Of a DNA stretch of 42,365 bases, positions 32,505 to 41,505 are shown one piece after another. Position 1 is the first letter of the stretch. The number at the start of each line of letters is the position of its first letter. The notes under the pieces were generated by a model. That model was not told the origin of the DNA. It ran no database searches and was given only the letters and a program-made list of their open reading frames with translations. A program made the translations under genes and the position numbers. The DNA comes from Nocardia abscessus NBRC 100374 (GTDB taxonomy: Bacteria > Actinomycetota > Actinomycetes > Mycobacteriales > Mycobacteriaceae): NCBI RefSeq assembly GCF_000308455.1, contig NZ_BAFP01000263.1, positions 1-42,365 on the forward strand, given 5' to 3'.

Positions 32505-33032
32505 AATGAACCGCTCGTCCGCGTCGAGGCATGGCTGGGTATGACCAATGCCCAGCTGCCGGGCGAACATGCGAAATACATTCGGTCATATGCGTACTGG
32601 AGCGTTCTGCGTCCCGCGCGACGCCGCGCGGCTCGCCGCCACTACAGCCCGAAGAATGCCCACCGCGATCGACTCCGGATCCGCGTTGCCATCAAGCTGC
32701 TGACTGATCTGGCCGCCGACGCGGGCGCTGGCCGACCTCGATCAGCCCGGCTCGACAGCTGGGTCGGTCGAGTGCCCGACCGAGCGGGGTCCATCGCGGG
32801 CTTCATCGCTTGGGCGCGCTCGCAGAGGATCACGGTGGAGTCCGTGTTGTCGGCGGTCGACACGGTGCCGAAGATCTTGCCCGACCGCGACCGTCGAGTG
32901 GTGACGCGGCGGGTCAAGGAGATCGCCGCTGGGGACTGGGCCTCGAAGGCGGCCAGGGACGCGGTGCAGGCGGTCGACGCGGCGCTCACCGCCGCCGTCG
33001 TGGTGAGTGCCGTGGCAACGGGCTCAGTGTAG
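32505..33032 (+). pseudogene. Integrase-like (tyrosine recombinase SAM-like domain) relic
   Basis: The frame through ATG 32541 reads LVRVEAWLGMTNAQLPGEHA and then KYIRSYAYWSVLRPARRRAA. Actinobacterial site-specific integrases and transposon recombinases have the pattern YVRSYAxWHVLxRARRRAxR...LTP...xxxITxAIRFLxWL before the catalytic domain; here it continues as HRDRLRIRVAIKLLTDLAAD. No Arg-His-Arg-Tyr catalytic domain follows; instead the frame ends with an alanine-rich tail (VDAALTAAVVVSAVATGSV). I therefore call it a truncated relic. If real, it dates an insertion event next to the toxin cassette. Confidence 0.45.
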
Positions 33033-33244
33033 GTTTCGGGGCACAGGGACCGAGACCGCGGCAACCTGAGCGTCGACCGGACGCATCGACGCTCAAGCGC
33101 CGAAGCAGCGTCCGCAGCGCCACAGATAGTCGACAGTTGAATACGCGACGGCGGGTCGCCGGAAGTGCCTTTCGCGCGATCGAGTTCGTACCACTCGATT
33201 AAGCCGTCTGGCACGCTCGCGCATAGTCACGGTCCATCGCCCGC

Positions 33245-33607
33245 CTACCGCTTGGCGTAGTCGGCGAAGCCCTGCCAGTCGAGCATGACGCAGGGTTCGT
33301 CTCCCACGGTCCACGCGTCGTGGCCGGGTGGGATGATCATGAAGTCGCCGGGCCCGTATTCCTGTTGCTCGCCGTTGTCCATGGCGACCACCATCCGGCC
33401 GGAGATGCAGTAGCCGGTGTGGGCCGACTGGCAACTGTCGGTCTGGGCTATCGGCTTGACGTGAACCGACCACCGCCAACCGGGTTCGAAGATCGCCCGG
33501 CCCACCGGGCCATGGTCCAGGTTGACGAGATCGACTCTGCCTTTGTCCTGTTCGAAAGGCCTGCTCTCCTCCGGAGATTCGAAACTCTGGCGTACCAGAT
33601 CAGGCAT
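33245..33607 (-). CDS. Single-domain cupin protein
   Basis: A 120-aa small beta-barrel protein. The first cupin motif is WSVHVKPIAQTDSCQSAHTG, with its His residues and a nearby SGRMVVAMDNGEQ; the second motif is YGPGDFMIIPPGHDAWTVGD. These are the usual metal-site elements, with His in motif 1 and His98 in PPGHDAW. Relatives of this type are small non-haem iron or manganese proteins and, in actinobacteria, are often of unknown substrate. The ATG at 33607 with GAAGGAGAA upstream is clearly the start; the frame also opens upstream by chance. It stands alone between an integrase relic and a long non-coding stretch. Confidence 0.82.
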   Translation of the reverse strand: MPDLVRQSFESPEESRPFEQDKGRVDLVNLDHGPVGRAIFEPGWRWSVHVKPIAQTDSCQSAHTGYCISGRMVVAMDNGEQQEYGPGDFMIIPPGHDAWTVGDEPCVMLDWQGFADYAKR

Positions 33608-34181
33608 GACTGTTCTCCTTCGCAATCTATCCGCCGATGAGTAGTGGGTTGTAGACCCAGAGCGGTGATCCTTCGCTGCGGCACCGCGCTCCATCTTCAG
33701 GGCCGCCTGGCTCGCTCATCGTTCGTGGGAGGCTCCGCAAACTGTCGTGGCTGCCCGAGCCGGGTTATCGCCGGTTCGGATCGTCAGCAATCAGCGATTG
33801 CGGCTACCCCGGATGGCGCCCGCGGGATAGTGCAGCGCGTTCATCATCTGCCCAAGGAATTGAGGATCGCTGGGCCCCTTTCATGTCGCCGCCAGCTACC
33901 GGGTAGCACTCCCGGAAGACGGCAAACGTCACATTCGCACATACCAGCAGGAGCACGTCGGTTTCTGGGGCACCTCACTTCTCTCAGCGGTGCCCGGGTA
34001 CGGCCTCCGGCGGCGGTAGCAGTGGTCGCTGTGGTCCGCCAACGGGTTTTCGCGGAGGTTTCGTAGCCGAATGCCACTCGGCAGTTACCTCGTGTTCGAA
34101 GTATTTGCTGACGATGTGCCCACCTACGCGAACTGCCCACCTACCGGTAGTCGGAACCGGCGGTTGGTGTCGAAGCCGGAG
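33608..34181. other. About 570 bp with no supported gene
   Basis: Open frames on both strands lack domains and ribosome binding sites. The stretch joins the IS3 relic at 34182-34226 and is probably decayed DNA of the same insertion history. Confidence 0.4.
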
Positions 34182-34226
34182 ATCCGGGACCTTACGACGG
34201 AACTCTTCGGGATAACGCCGTGGCAC
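34182..34226 (-). pseudogene. Scrap of an IS3-family OrfA start
   Basis: Read from a GTG near 34226, the minus strand gives VPRRYPEEFRRKVPD. MPRRYPEEFRRKVLDL is the common beginning of one IS3-family OrfA type. The reading then becomes unrelated, so only about 15 codons remain. This is a different IS3 type from the element at 3421-4229. Confidence 0.5.
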
Positions 34227-34269
34227 GAACAAGTCTTCTTCGATGACTTCGTGACCAAGAGTCGAGCAA

Positions 34270-35325
34270 TCAACTCCGGAGAACCGGGGGGACATCAACT
34301 CGGTCACTTATGAGAATAGGGTCGAGTTTCTCTGAGGTGTCGGCGATAGTGGCCCATCGGCGTGTGAGTTCGCGGCATGCGTGGACGAGCTGGGGTGGGT
34401 GAAGGTCGGTGAGTTCGGTGTCGAAGGTGGCGAGGATGCCGGCGACACCGGCCCAGGACCAGGCGCCGAGAGTGAGCCGGCAGTGTTCGGTGTCGAGGTA
34501 TTCCACGACGGAGCCGCCTGGCGCCCAGCGGGCCACGATGTGAGCGGGCAGGTTGAGCCGTGCTGTGCCGGTGCATTGCCAGGCGGCGGGGGTGTCGCCG
34601 CGGTCGTGGGTGCTCATCACGAAGTGGGAGAGGTCGTCGTCGGGAAGCGCGCGGGCGGAGAAGTGCTGCGTGGTGGGGCGGGGGTTCAGTCGATCGACGC
34701 GGTGCACTCGCCATTCGTGGTCGGTGAGGTCGTAGGCGACCAGGTACCACCGGGCGGCCCAGACGACCAGGTGATGCGGCTCGATGCGGTGTGCGGGCAG
34801 GAAATCGGCATCCCCTGGTTCGGGGCGTGTGCCGTCCGGACGCAGTGTCTCGGTGACGAGTATGCGGCGGTGGCGCACCGCGGTTCCGACGGCGGTGAGA
34901 GCGGCCGGGTCGATGGGAGGTGCGGGGAACTCCCAGTAGTTCTGCAGCCGCGTCAGGCGCAGGGATTCCATGGATGCCTGCAGCGCAGGGGGCATGACCT
35001 GGTGCAGAGTGGCCAGTGCCCGCGCCGCGTCGTCCCCGAGGCCGAACATCGTGCTGGGCGCGGTCTGCAGGGCCACCGCGACCGCGAGGGCCTGGTCGTG
35101 GTCGAACAGCAGCGGCGGCAGGGTGTGCCCGGCACCGAGCCGATAGCCGCCGTCGGGGCCGTGGATGGTGGTGATCGGGTAGTCGAGCTGGCGCAGTGTT
35201 TCTATGTCGCGGCGGACGGTGCGTTCGCTGACTTCCAGCCGGGTGGCCAGCTCGGGCAGCGACCACCGCCGTCCTGATCCGAGCAGCGACAGCAGGCGCA
35301 ACGCCCGGTGTGAGGTGTTCGCCAT
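34270..35325 (-). CDS. HTH-WYL domain transcriptional regulator
   Basis: A 351-aa regulator with a DeoR-like N-terminal helix-turn-helix (ALRLLSLLGSGRRWSLPELA, then VSERTVRRDIETLRQLDYPI, residues about 8-55). The wing GPDGGYRL follows, then a linker with DHDQALAVAVALQ and a WYL domain centred on VVWAARWYLVAYDLTDHEWR. The C-terminal WCX extension ends near LDPILISDRVDVPP. Such proteins respond to nucleotides or other small ligands. I start it at ATG 35325, whose product MANTSHRAL fits the family; an ATG 9 nt upstream is also possible. It is divergent from an FAD monooxygenase across about 90 bp and probably controls it. Confidence 0.85.
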   Translation of the reverse strand: MANTSHRALRLLSLLGSGRRWSLPELATRLEVSERTVRRDIETLRQLDYPITTIHGPDGGYRLGAGHTLPPLLFDHDQALAVAVALQTAPSTMFGLGDDAARALATLHQVMPPALQASMESLRLTRLQNYWEFPAPPIDPAALTAVGTAVRHRRILVTETLRPDGTRPEPGDADFLPAHRIEPHHLVVWAARWYLVAYDLTDHEWRVHRVDRLNPRPTTQHFSARALPDDDLSHFVMSTHDRGDTPAAWQCTGTARLNLPAHIVARWAPGGSVVEYLDTEHCRLTLGAWSWAGVAGILATFDTELTDLHPPQLVHACRELTRRWATIADTSEKLDPILISDRVDVPPVLRS

Positions 35326-35418
35326 CGTCTCATCATGACCGGTAGTGGCCACTCGGTGTCCACCACCGATGTCAGGGTGGGTCTGTTCAACGAGCATTGG
35401 CAGAGAGGACGGTCGGGT

Positions 35419-36657
35419 ATGCGGGTGGTTGTGGTCGGCGGCGGGATCGGCGGGCTCGCCCTGGGGGCAGGGCTGCGCCGCCGGGGATTCGAGGTGGCGA
35501 TATTCGACCGCGACACCGACGTGGCAGCGACCGGCGGCTACCACATCACCCTGGACGAGCGGGCGCAGTCGGCGCTGAAAGATCTAGTGGAACCGCAGAT
35601 CATGCAGCGGTTGCTGGCATCGGGGTCGGCGCTGCGGCTGCGCGAGCGTGACGCGTTCTGGGACCGCCGCGGCCGGCTGCTCGGCCACGGGCCGGACCTC
35701 AGTGGCAGCGGCAGTGTCGACGTGGATCGGATCACCCTGCGGATGTTGTTGGCCGAAGCGGTGGGTGATGCCCTGCACCTGGGATGCAGCGCGTCCGGCG
35801 TCGGCCATGATGACCACGGCGCGCCCCAGGTGCTGTTCACCGATCGAGCGCCGGTCTCGGCGGATCTGGTGGTGGGCGCGGACGGCACCCACTCGGTGGT
35901 AGCCCGCCACCTGGCGGGAGGCCCGACCAACAGACCGGCGGGCATCATCGGTTTCTCCGGCCGCACCCTCGTGCGAGACCTCAGCTTCCGCGAGCAGCAG
36001 CGACTGAGGCCACGATCGGGGCTGGCGATCGGCCCGCACGGGGCAGCGCTCTATATCGGCTTCCTCGACCCGGTCGGCAACGCCGCGCTCGACGCTCGCG
36101 AGCTGCGGATGTCGGTCACCACCGGGCCCACCTACATTTGGGGCGCGATGTTCCCCGAATCCGCCGGCACCGACTCCCTGCGTGACCTGCGTGGCGGTGC
36201 ACTGCAGGCCGCGCTGCTGGGCCGGTTTCGCGAGCGGGGCTGGGCCGAGCACACGCTCGAGGTCATCGCCCAGGCCGACCCGCACAGCGTGGCCGGGTTC
36301 CGCTTCAACGCCGCCTCCACCCGCGCGGACGATCTCGCGCCCTGGCCCGCGGGTCGAATCACCGCGCTCGGCGACGCTGTCCACGCCACACCACCCACCG
36401 CCGGAATGGGAGCAGGCGCGGCCATCCGCGACGCCGCCAGCCTGCTCGAGCACGTGAGCGCCGCCGCCGCCGGCACCGCAACCCTCACCGACGGCGTGGA
36501 ACATTTCGAAGCCGACATGCGCCAGCGCGGCGGAGAAGTCCTGACCCTGGCCATGAAGACCGTCCGGTGGATCCTGGCCACCGACACCACACTCGGCGCC
36601 GCAGCCACCGCCGTGAGCACCCCGATTCTGGCCGCAGCCGCCCGGCTACGTCACTGA
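35419..36657 (+). CDS. FAD-dependent aromatic-ring-type monooxygenase
   Basis: A 412-aa group A flavin monooxygenase (PHBH-like). The dinucleotide-binding motif is MRVVVVGGGIGGLALGAGL with the acidic ribose-binding residue at about 32 (AIFDRD). The second motif is LVVGADGTHSVVAR (DG motif), and the third is ITALGDAVHATPPTAGMGAG (GD motif). These are the three diagnostic fingerprints of FAD/NAD(P)H hydroxylases. ATG 35419 has GAGAGGA about 10 nt ahead and begins directly with the Rossmann motif; the frame opens 84 bp earlier at an ATG near the divergent WYL start. The likely job is hydroxylation of an aromatic or polyketide compound, or resistance by hydroxylation of a drug (tetracycline/rifampicin type). 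Which one cannot be told. Confidence 0.87.
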   Translation: MRVVVVGGGIGGLALGAGLRRRGFEVAIFDRDTDVAATGGYHITLDERAQSALKDLVEPQIMQRLLASGSALRLRERDAFWDRRGRLLGHGPDLSGSGSVDVDRITLRMLLAEAVGDALHLGCSASGVGHDDHGAPQVLFTDRAPVSADLVVGADGTHSVVARHLAGGPTNRPAGIIGFSGRTLVRDLSFREQQRLRPRSGLAIGPHGAALYIGFLDPVGNAALDARELRMSVTTGPTYIWGAMFPESAGTDSLRDLRGGALQAALLGRFRERGWAEHTLEVIAQADPHSVAGFRFNAASTRADDLAPWPAGRITALGDAVHATPPTAGMGAGAAIRDAASLLEHVSAAAAGTATLTDGVEHFEADMRQRGGEVLTLAMKTVRWILATDTTLGAAATAVSTPILAAAARLRH

Positions 36658-37021
36658 CGAGCCGCGCGACGTCCGTGCTCTGTACTCAGAACAGGGTGTC
36701 GCGCACGCACACGGGCCGGTAGCCGGTGGGTCCGAGCTGGCCATCAGGAACCCTTCGAACCCGTTTGAACTCCAGTGGGATGCATCTCTGAGCTTGGCAA
36801 GTTCGCGCGGGCGGGTTCTGCACTTGCATTCCTGGCTCGTGCATCCCTGGCTTGTTGCGGATTCATGCCCAAATCTGCTGCAGCACAGCGGGATTTGCCT
36901 CTAGGCGCCGAAACTGTAAGGAACTCTTACTGCCGGGCCCGCAGGGGTGCGGCACGGAGGCGGGCGGCCTCTCGGGTCGGTAGTCGATGGTCGGTTCGGC
37001 GCCGCGTTCCGGCGGGCTGGG
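36658..37021. other. Intergenic stretch of about 360 bp, no supported gene
   Basis: The frames here have no recognisable motif. The sequence between the monooxygenase and the esterase relic shows no repeat of note. Confidence 0.4.
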
Positions 37022-37159
37022 TCAGGGTTCGGGGTGTGGGAGTGGGTGTGCGCGGAAGAAGTCCCAGATGATGTGGTTGGCGTTGAGGGGGGTGACTGTG
37101 CCGGTCAGGGCGACGGGGACGGTGGTGGTGTCGCCGCCCGGCCAGGCGTGGCCGCCGCC
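37022..37159 (-). pseudogene. C-terminal relic of a PHB-depolymerase/LpqC-like esterase
   Basis: The frame ending at the stop 37022 reads GGGHAWPGGDTTTVPVALTG and then IIWDFFRAHPLPHPEP. In LpqC-type feruloyl esterase/poly(3-hydroxybutyrate) depolymerases, GGGHxWPGG carries the catalytic histidine and the protein ends with ...IWDFFRAHP. Upstream of 37159 the frame no longer continues the family, so the catalytic Ser and Asp are missing. Confidence 0.55.
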
Positions 37160-37274
37160 GCGCCGGCCAGCGAGCCGTCGGCGCTGACCGACTTCGCGAA
37201 CTTGATCGCGAAGTCTCCCGAAGAGGACCAACCCCACCATGAAGTCGCGCCGGGCGATCGACCGCGCAGGACCT

Positions 37275-37321
37275 GCGCGTGGTGCCGGGGAGGCCGGAAG
37301 CACCGCCCCGGCACCACGCGC
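37275..37321 (-). terminator. Terminator-like hairpin with 16-bp perfect stem
   Basis: GCGCGTGGTGCCGGGG at 37275-37290 is the exact complement of 37306-37321, with a 15-nt loop. It begins 45 nt beyond the stop codon of the minus-strand hydrolase gene. There is no U tract, as is usual in high-GC hosts. Confidence 0.65.
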
Positions 37322-37366
37322 TCTCATGTGGTCAGGGGCCTGGAAGGGTTGGGAGAGAGCGGGCGC

Positions 37367-38749
37367 CTACCGCGTTGGGGACGACGGATAGAGCCCCGGC
37401 CGGGGCAGCGGGTCCGGTTGGAACGCCACGAAGTGCGAGGAGTCGGTGCCGTTGTCGGCCGCGCGTTTGTTCATGGCCTGGGGACTCGTGCTCGGCCAGG
37501 TGCCGGTGCTCAGGCGCTGGTCCATCGTCTTGATCGATGCCACCACCTCATCGGTGGTGAAGTTGCAGTGCCCCGGGGCGGACACGTAGGTCTGCCTGAG
37601 CAGCGCGGCATCACCGTTGGCGCGCACCTTTGCGGCGTAGGGCGATTCCAGGCTGGTGAAGACGGCGTCGTCCCCGGTGGTGTGCACGGTCAGGATCGGC
37701 ATCTGCGGAGAGCCGGTTGGAGCGTATTCGTTCATCTTGGCGATCGCCTGCGGGGCGCTGGATTCGATCCGTGGGGCGGCTTGGAGCGCGTCCAGGTCGT
37801 CCTTGATGCTCAGCCCGGCCTGCTTGTAGAGCGCGTCGACCTCGGCCTTCGCGTCGTGGCCGAGACCGCTGAACAGCTCGCGGTAGTCCACCCCGGTGTT
37901 CCCGGAGAACGGCCCGCCCACCTTGGATTCCATGTCGGCGCGCACCGCCGCCTGGAACAACGTGAACGTGGTGCTGAGGCTGTAGTACTGGTTGAGCTCC
38001 TGGGTCGCGTGGTCGGTGCCGGCGGGCTCGGACGTTCCGGGCTGCGACCACGTCGGCAGGGTGGTGAAGGACGCCGCGAGCGCGAGCCTTGCCCGGCCTT
38101 CCGCCGTCTTCTGCGCGTTCTCGACGAGCTGCGTCCAGTAGCCCTGGGCCGAGGCCACATCGGTGATGTTGACGAGCGGGACGGTTCCGTCGGGGTCGAG
38201 CAGCGTCCGCAGGGTGAACGCACCGTCGAGGTAGGTGTTGAACCACGGCACTGTGCCGGCGACACCGGGGCACAGCGCGATCGCACCGTGGATCTTGTCC
38301 GGGTACCGCTCGGCCAGCAAGGAGGTGATCTCCCCGCCCATGGATTCGCCCCAGGCGATGACGCGTCGAGGCGACGCGACCTGTGCGGCGAACTCGTCGA
38401 GCGTGGCGGTCTGGTCGCCCAGCGCGTCGGGGGTCTGCCACCCGACGCCGGGGTAGGACCCACCGGCGAGGGCGTACCCGTCCGCGAGCAGTTCCTCGCC
38501 CACCTCGGCCGAGCCGGCGTCCCGGGCCGGGTTGGACGGTCCGGGGTTGTAGCCGTGGGAGTAGAGCAGGAGGGTACCGTTCCAGTTGGCGGGCACTTCG
38601 AATAGGTAGGTGGATCCATCGGACAGCGAGCCGCTGATCTTGCGGACAGTGGCGTCCGCCGTCTCAGCGCCTCCGACGCCACTGCCGGTGAGTGCCACGA
38701 CCGTCACGGCGGCCGCAGCCGCCATGACGAGCTTCTTCTTAGCGCGCAT
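37367..38749 (-). CDS. Secreted alpha/beta hydrolase
   Basis: A 460-aa secreted hydrolase. Residues 1-31 form a signal peptide (MRAKKKLVMAAAAAVTVVAL, then TGSGVGGAETA). LLLYSHGYNPG (60-70) supplies the oxyanion-hole region, GESMGG gives the nucleophile Ser136, and later TTGDDAVFTS and SAPGHCNFTTDE carry the probable Asp and His. Proteins of this kind in mycobacteria and nocardiae are annotated as alpha/beta hydrolases or tannase-like enzymes, with no known substrate. ATG 38749 begins the leader; longer readings are chance extensions. The gene is followed by a 16-bp-stem terminator. It shares its strand with an esterase relic downstream and with the gabD group upstream, but is separated from both. 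Confidence 0.82.
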   Translation of the reverse strand: MRAKKKLVMAAAAAVTVVALTGSGVGGAETADATVRKISGSLSDGSTYLFEVPANWNGTLLLYSHGYNPGPSNPARDAGSAEVGEELLADGYALAGGSYPGVGWQTPDALGDQTATLDEFAAQVASPRRVIAWGESMGGEITSLLAERYPDKIHGAIALCPGVAGTVPWFNTYLDGAFTLRTLLDPDGTVPLVNITDVASAQGYWTQLVENAQKTAEGRARLALAASFTTLPTWSQPGTSEPAGTDHATQELNQYYSLSTTFTLFQAAVRADMESKVGGPFSGNTGVDYRELFSGLGHDAKAEVDALYKQAGLSIKDDLDALQAAPRIESSAPQAIAKMNEYAPTGSPQMPILTVHTTGDDAVFTSLESPYAAKVRANGDAALLRQTYVSAPGHCNFTTDEVVASIKTMDQRLSTGTWPSTSPQAMNKRAADNGTDSSHFVAFQPDPLPRPGLYPSSPTR

Positions 38750-38853
38750 CAGGAACAGACCTCGACTTCTCTGAATAGTGGGGGGGTTTGGGGTTGCCAG
38801 CGTCACTGGTAGTGGGGGTTTCCGCCGCCGGGACACGCCTGCGGACTCGCGGG

Positions 38854-39022
38854 TCACCACTGCCAGCCAGGCCAGGCTGACCAGTGAGGCAGCAGACCGA
38901 TCCCGACTGTCGCGGTGCCCATCAGGACGAGCGAGGTGACCAGGATCGACTTTCGGCCGACCCGGTCGCCGAAGTGGCCCATGACCACACCGCCGAGGGG
39001 ACGGGTGAGGAAAGCACCTGCA
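38854..39022 (-). pseudogene. Relic of an MHS-type major facilitator transporter
   Basis: The minus-strand frame reads AGAFLTRPLGGVVMGHFGDR, then VGRKSILVTSLVLMGTATVG and IGLLPHWSA before TGA at 38854-38856. RPLGGxxxGHxGDRxGRK is the motif A region of the metabolite:H+ symporter subfamily of MFS. Only one and a half membrane spans remain. The position just downstream of the aromatic acid degradation genes suggests a lost substrate importer. Confidence 0.7.
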
Positions 39023-39144
39023 ACGGTTCGTCGCGCGTGAGCCCTTCAATGAGAATTGCGGTCAGGGGAGTGGCGGCGAACTGTGTCCTGACCACCACCC
39101 GTCGTGTGCTCAACGAACAATCCGATCCCGATGGCTGCAGGTGA

Positions 39145-40608
39145 TCACTCGTTCGGAATCAGGGTGTATTTCGTAGAGAGGAATTCGTGAATGCCTTCGA
39201 AGCCGCCTTCCCGGCCCACGCCCGACTGCTTTACGCCACCGAATGGGGCTGCGGCGTTGGAGACGACGCCGGCGTTCAGGCCCATCATGCCGGTCTCCAG
39301 CTTGTCGATCATGCGGTGCCCGCGTGCGAGATCCTCTGTATAGACGTAGGACACGAGGCCGTATTCGGTGTTGTTGGCGAGGCGGACCGCTTCCTCCTCG
39401 GTGGCGAACGTGGCGATCGCGAGGACCGGGCCGAAGATCTCCTCCTGGAGGATGTCGCTGCCGTCGGCGACACCGGTGAGGACCGTCGGCTGATAGAAGC
39501 TGCCGGGGCCGTCGACCTTCGCGCCGCCGGTCAGCAGCACCGCGCCGCGCGCCGTCGCGTCGGCGACGAGTTCGGCGGTCTTGTTCACCGCGTCGTCGTC
39601 GATGAGGGGGCCGATCGTCACGCCTTCCTCGGTGCCGCGGCCGATCTTCATCTCCTCGACGCGCTCGGTGATCTGTTTCGCGAATTCGTCGGCGACGTCC
39701 TCGTGCACGATGAACCGGTTCGCGGCCGTGCACGCCTGGCCGATGTTGCGGAACTTCGCCGTGAGCGCTCCGTTCACGGCCTTGTCCAGGTCGGCGTCCT
39801 CGAACACCACGAAGGGCGCGTTGCCGCCGAGTTCCATCGATACACGCAGGACGTTGTCGGCGGCTTGGGCGATCAGTTGGCGGCCGACCTCGGTGGAGCC
39901 GGTGAACGACAGCTTCCGCAGCCGGGGATCGGCGATGATCGGCGCCGAGACCCGGCGCGACGACGCGGAGGTGACGACGTTGACGACACCTGTGGGCAGA
40001 CCCGCCTGCACGAGTAACTGTGTGAAGTAGAGCGTGGTCAGCGGCGTCAGCTGCGGGGGCTTGATCACCACCGTGCATCCGGCGGCGAGCGCTGGAGCGA
40101 TCTTGCGAGTCGCCATGGCGAACGGGAAGTTCCACGGCGTGATGAAGAACGACGGTCCCACCGGCCTTTGGGACACGATCATCTGCCCCGTGCCTTCGGG
40201 ATTGAGCCCGTATCTGCCGTGGATGCGCACGGCTTCCTCGCTGAACCAGCGCAGGAACTCGCCGCCGTAGGCGACTTCGCCGCGCGCCTCGGCGAGGGGC
40301 TTGCCCATTTCCACCGTCATCAGCAGGGCGAGATCGTCGCTGTGCTGTTGCACGAGTTCCCAAGCGGCGCGCAGGATGTCGCTGCGCGTGCGGGGCGCCG
40401 TGGTCGCCCACGGCTCCTGTGCGGCGACGGCGGCGTCCAGCGCGCGGATCGCGTCGTCGGCGGTGGCGTCGGCCACTTCGCGCACGATCCGGCCGGTGGC
40501 GGGGTCGCGTACCGGGAAGGTGCCGCCGCTGGCGGCATCGATCCACTCGCCCCCGATGAACAACTGGTGGGGGGCGGCGGAAAGCAGTGTGGTCTCACGT
40601 TCGGTCAT
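39145..40608 (-). CDS. gabD: Succinate-semialdehyde dehydrogenase
   Basis: A 487-aa aldehyde dehydrogenase of the succinate-semialdehyde group. The PWNFP motif is at 158-162 (Asn160 in the catalytic site), FTGSTEVG at 235-242, the base Glu259 in MELGGNAP, and the nucleophile Cys293 in GQACTA. The length is typical. ATG 40608 has AGGAGTGACGTC upstream. The gene follows the HpaI aldolase gene by 93 bp on the same strand. HpaI releases pyruvate and succinate semialdehyde, and this enzyme would oxidise the latter with NAD(P) to succinate, completing 4-hydroxyphenylacetate breakdown into the TCA cycle. NAD versus NADP preference cannot be told here. Confidence 0.88.
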   Translation of the reverse strand: MTERETTLLSAAPHQLFIGGEWIDAASGGTFPVRDPATGRIVREVADATADDAIRALDAAVAAQEPWATTAPRTRSDILRAAWELVQQHSDDLALLMTVEMGKPLAEARGEVAYGGEFLRWFSEEAVRIHGRYGLNPEGTGQMIVSQRPVGPSFFITPWNFPFAMATRKIAPALAAGCTVVIKPPQLTPLTTLYFTQLLVQAGLPTGVVNVVTSASSRRVSAPIIADPRLRKLSFTGSTEVGRQLIAQAADNVLRVSMELGGNAPFVVFEDADLDKAVNGALTAKFRNIGQACTAANRFIVHEDVADEFAKQITERVEEMKIGRGTEEGVTIGPLIDDDAVNKTAELVADATARGAVLLTGGAKVDGPGSFYQPTVLTGVADGSDILQEEIFGPVLAIATFATEEEAVRLANNTEYGLVSYVYTEDLARGHRMIDKLETGMMGLNAGVVSNAAAPFGGVKQSGVGREGGFEGIHEFLSTKYTLIPNE

Positions 40609-40701
40609 GACGTCACTCCTGAGGCGGTTGTCTCGGACACGGCTCGCGGTACGCCGCCGCGCGGACGCTGCCGTGCGCGGATGGCGCACCGTGCGGGTCC
40701 T

Positions 40702-41505
40702 TCAGTACGAGGTACGGGGAGCCTGATCCGGGCTCGCGATGTAGGTCTCGGCCAGCTTCTCCGAGGCGCGTGCGAGCAGCGCCACGTCGGCTCCGACGAG
40801 GATGAACCGGGCTCCGGCTGCGGCGTAGTCGCGTGCGGCGACCGGATCGAAAGCGTTGATCCCGATGGGTTTTCCGGCCGCGGCGATGCCCGCGAAGGCA
40901 CGCTTCACCGCGGCGACGACATCCGGATGCGTCTGCTGCCCGATCAGTCCCATCGAGGCGGCGAGGTCGCTCGGGCCGACGAAAACACCGTCGACGCCGA
41001 GGGTTTCGGCGATCGCGCGGGCGTTCGCCACGCCCTCGACGGTCTCGATCTGCACGAACACGGAAACGTGAGCGGCATCATCGCGCAAGTATCCGTCGAC
41101 GCGGTTCCATCGCGCCGATCGCGCGAGTGCGCTGCCCACACCGCGTACCCCCGTAGGCGGGTACCGGGTCATCGCGGCGACTGCTTTCGCCTCCTCAGGT
41201 GTCGAGATCATCGGCACGAGGATGTTCTGCGCGCCGAGGTCGAGCACCTGCTTGACGATCACCGCATCGCCCGCCGGGACGCGCACGACCGGCGTCGACG
41301 AATAGCCCGAGACGGCGTAGAGCTGCGCGAGCGTCGACTCCAAACCGTTGGGCGCGTGCTCCATATCGATGAGCAACCAGTCGAGCCCCGCCCCGGCCAT
41401 GATTTCGGCGGCGACGGCCGAACCCGAGCAGATCCATCCACCGAAGAGCGTTCGATCCGCGCGAGCCAGCCGGTCGGCGAACGTCGGGTTCAGACGAAAC
41501 GACAT
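40702..41505 (-). CDS. hpaI: HpaI-type 4-hydroxy-2-oxoheptanedioate aldolase
   Basis: A 267-aa class II aldolase of the HpcH/HpaI family. The conserved DMEHAPN block (47-53) carries His50, and the metal ligands are the Glu154 of QIETVEG (152-158) and the Asp180 of GPSDLAAS (177-184); Arg75 in VVRVPAGD corresponds to the conserved arginine of the E. coli enzyme. It cleaves 4-hydroxy-2-oxoheptane-1,7-dioate to pyruvate and succinate semialdehyde, the last ring-cleavage-pathway step. Its start ATG 41505 overlaps the end of hpaH by 16 bp, so translation is coupled. The SSA dehydrogenase gene that follows removes its aldehyde product. Confidence 0.88.
   Translation of the reverse strand: MSFRLNPTFADRLARADRTLFGGWICSGSAVAAEIMAGAGLDWLLIDMEHAPNGLESTLAQLYAVSGYSSTPVVRVPAGDAVIVKQVLDLGAQNILVPMISTPEEAKAVAAMTRYPPTGVRGVGSALARSARWNRVDGYLRDDAAHVSVFVQIETVEGVANARAIAETLGVDGVFVGPSDLAASMGLIGQQTHPDVVAAVKRAFAGIAAAGKPIGINAFDPVAARDYAAAGARFILVGADVALLARASEKLAETYIASPDQAPRTSY

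Noticed and set aside
36947..38605. Long plus-strand open frame of about 550 codons
   Set aside because: It is antisense to the secreted alpha/beta hydrolase, which has a signal peptide and a GESMGG motif. The plus-strand product is rich in Arg, Gly and Val with no domain.
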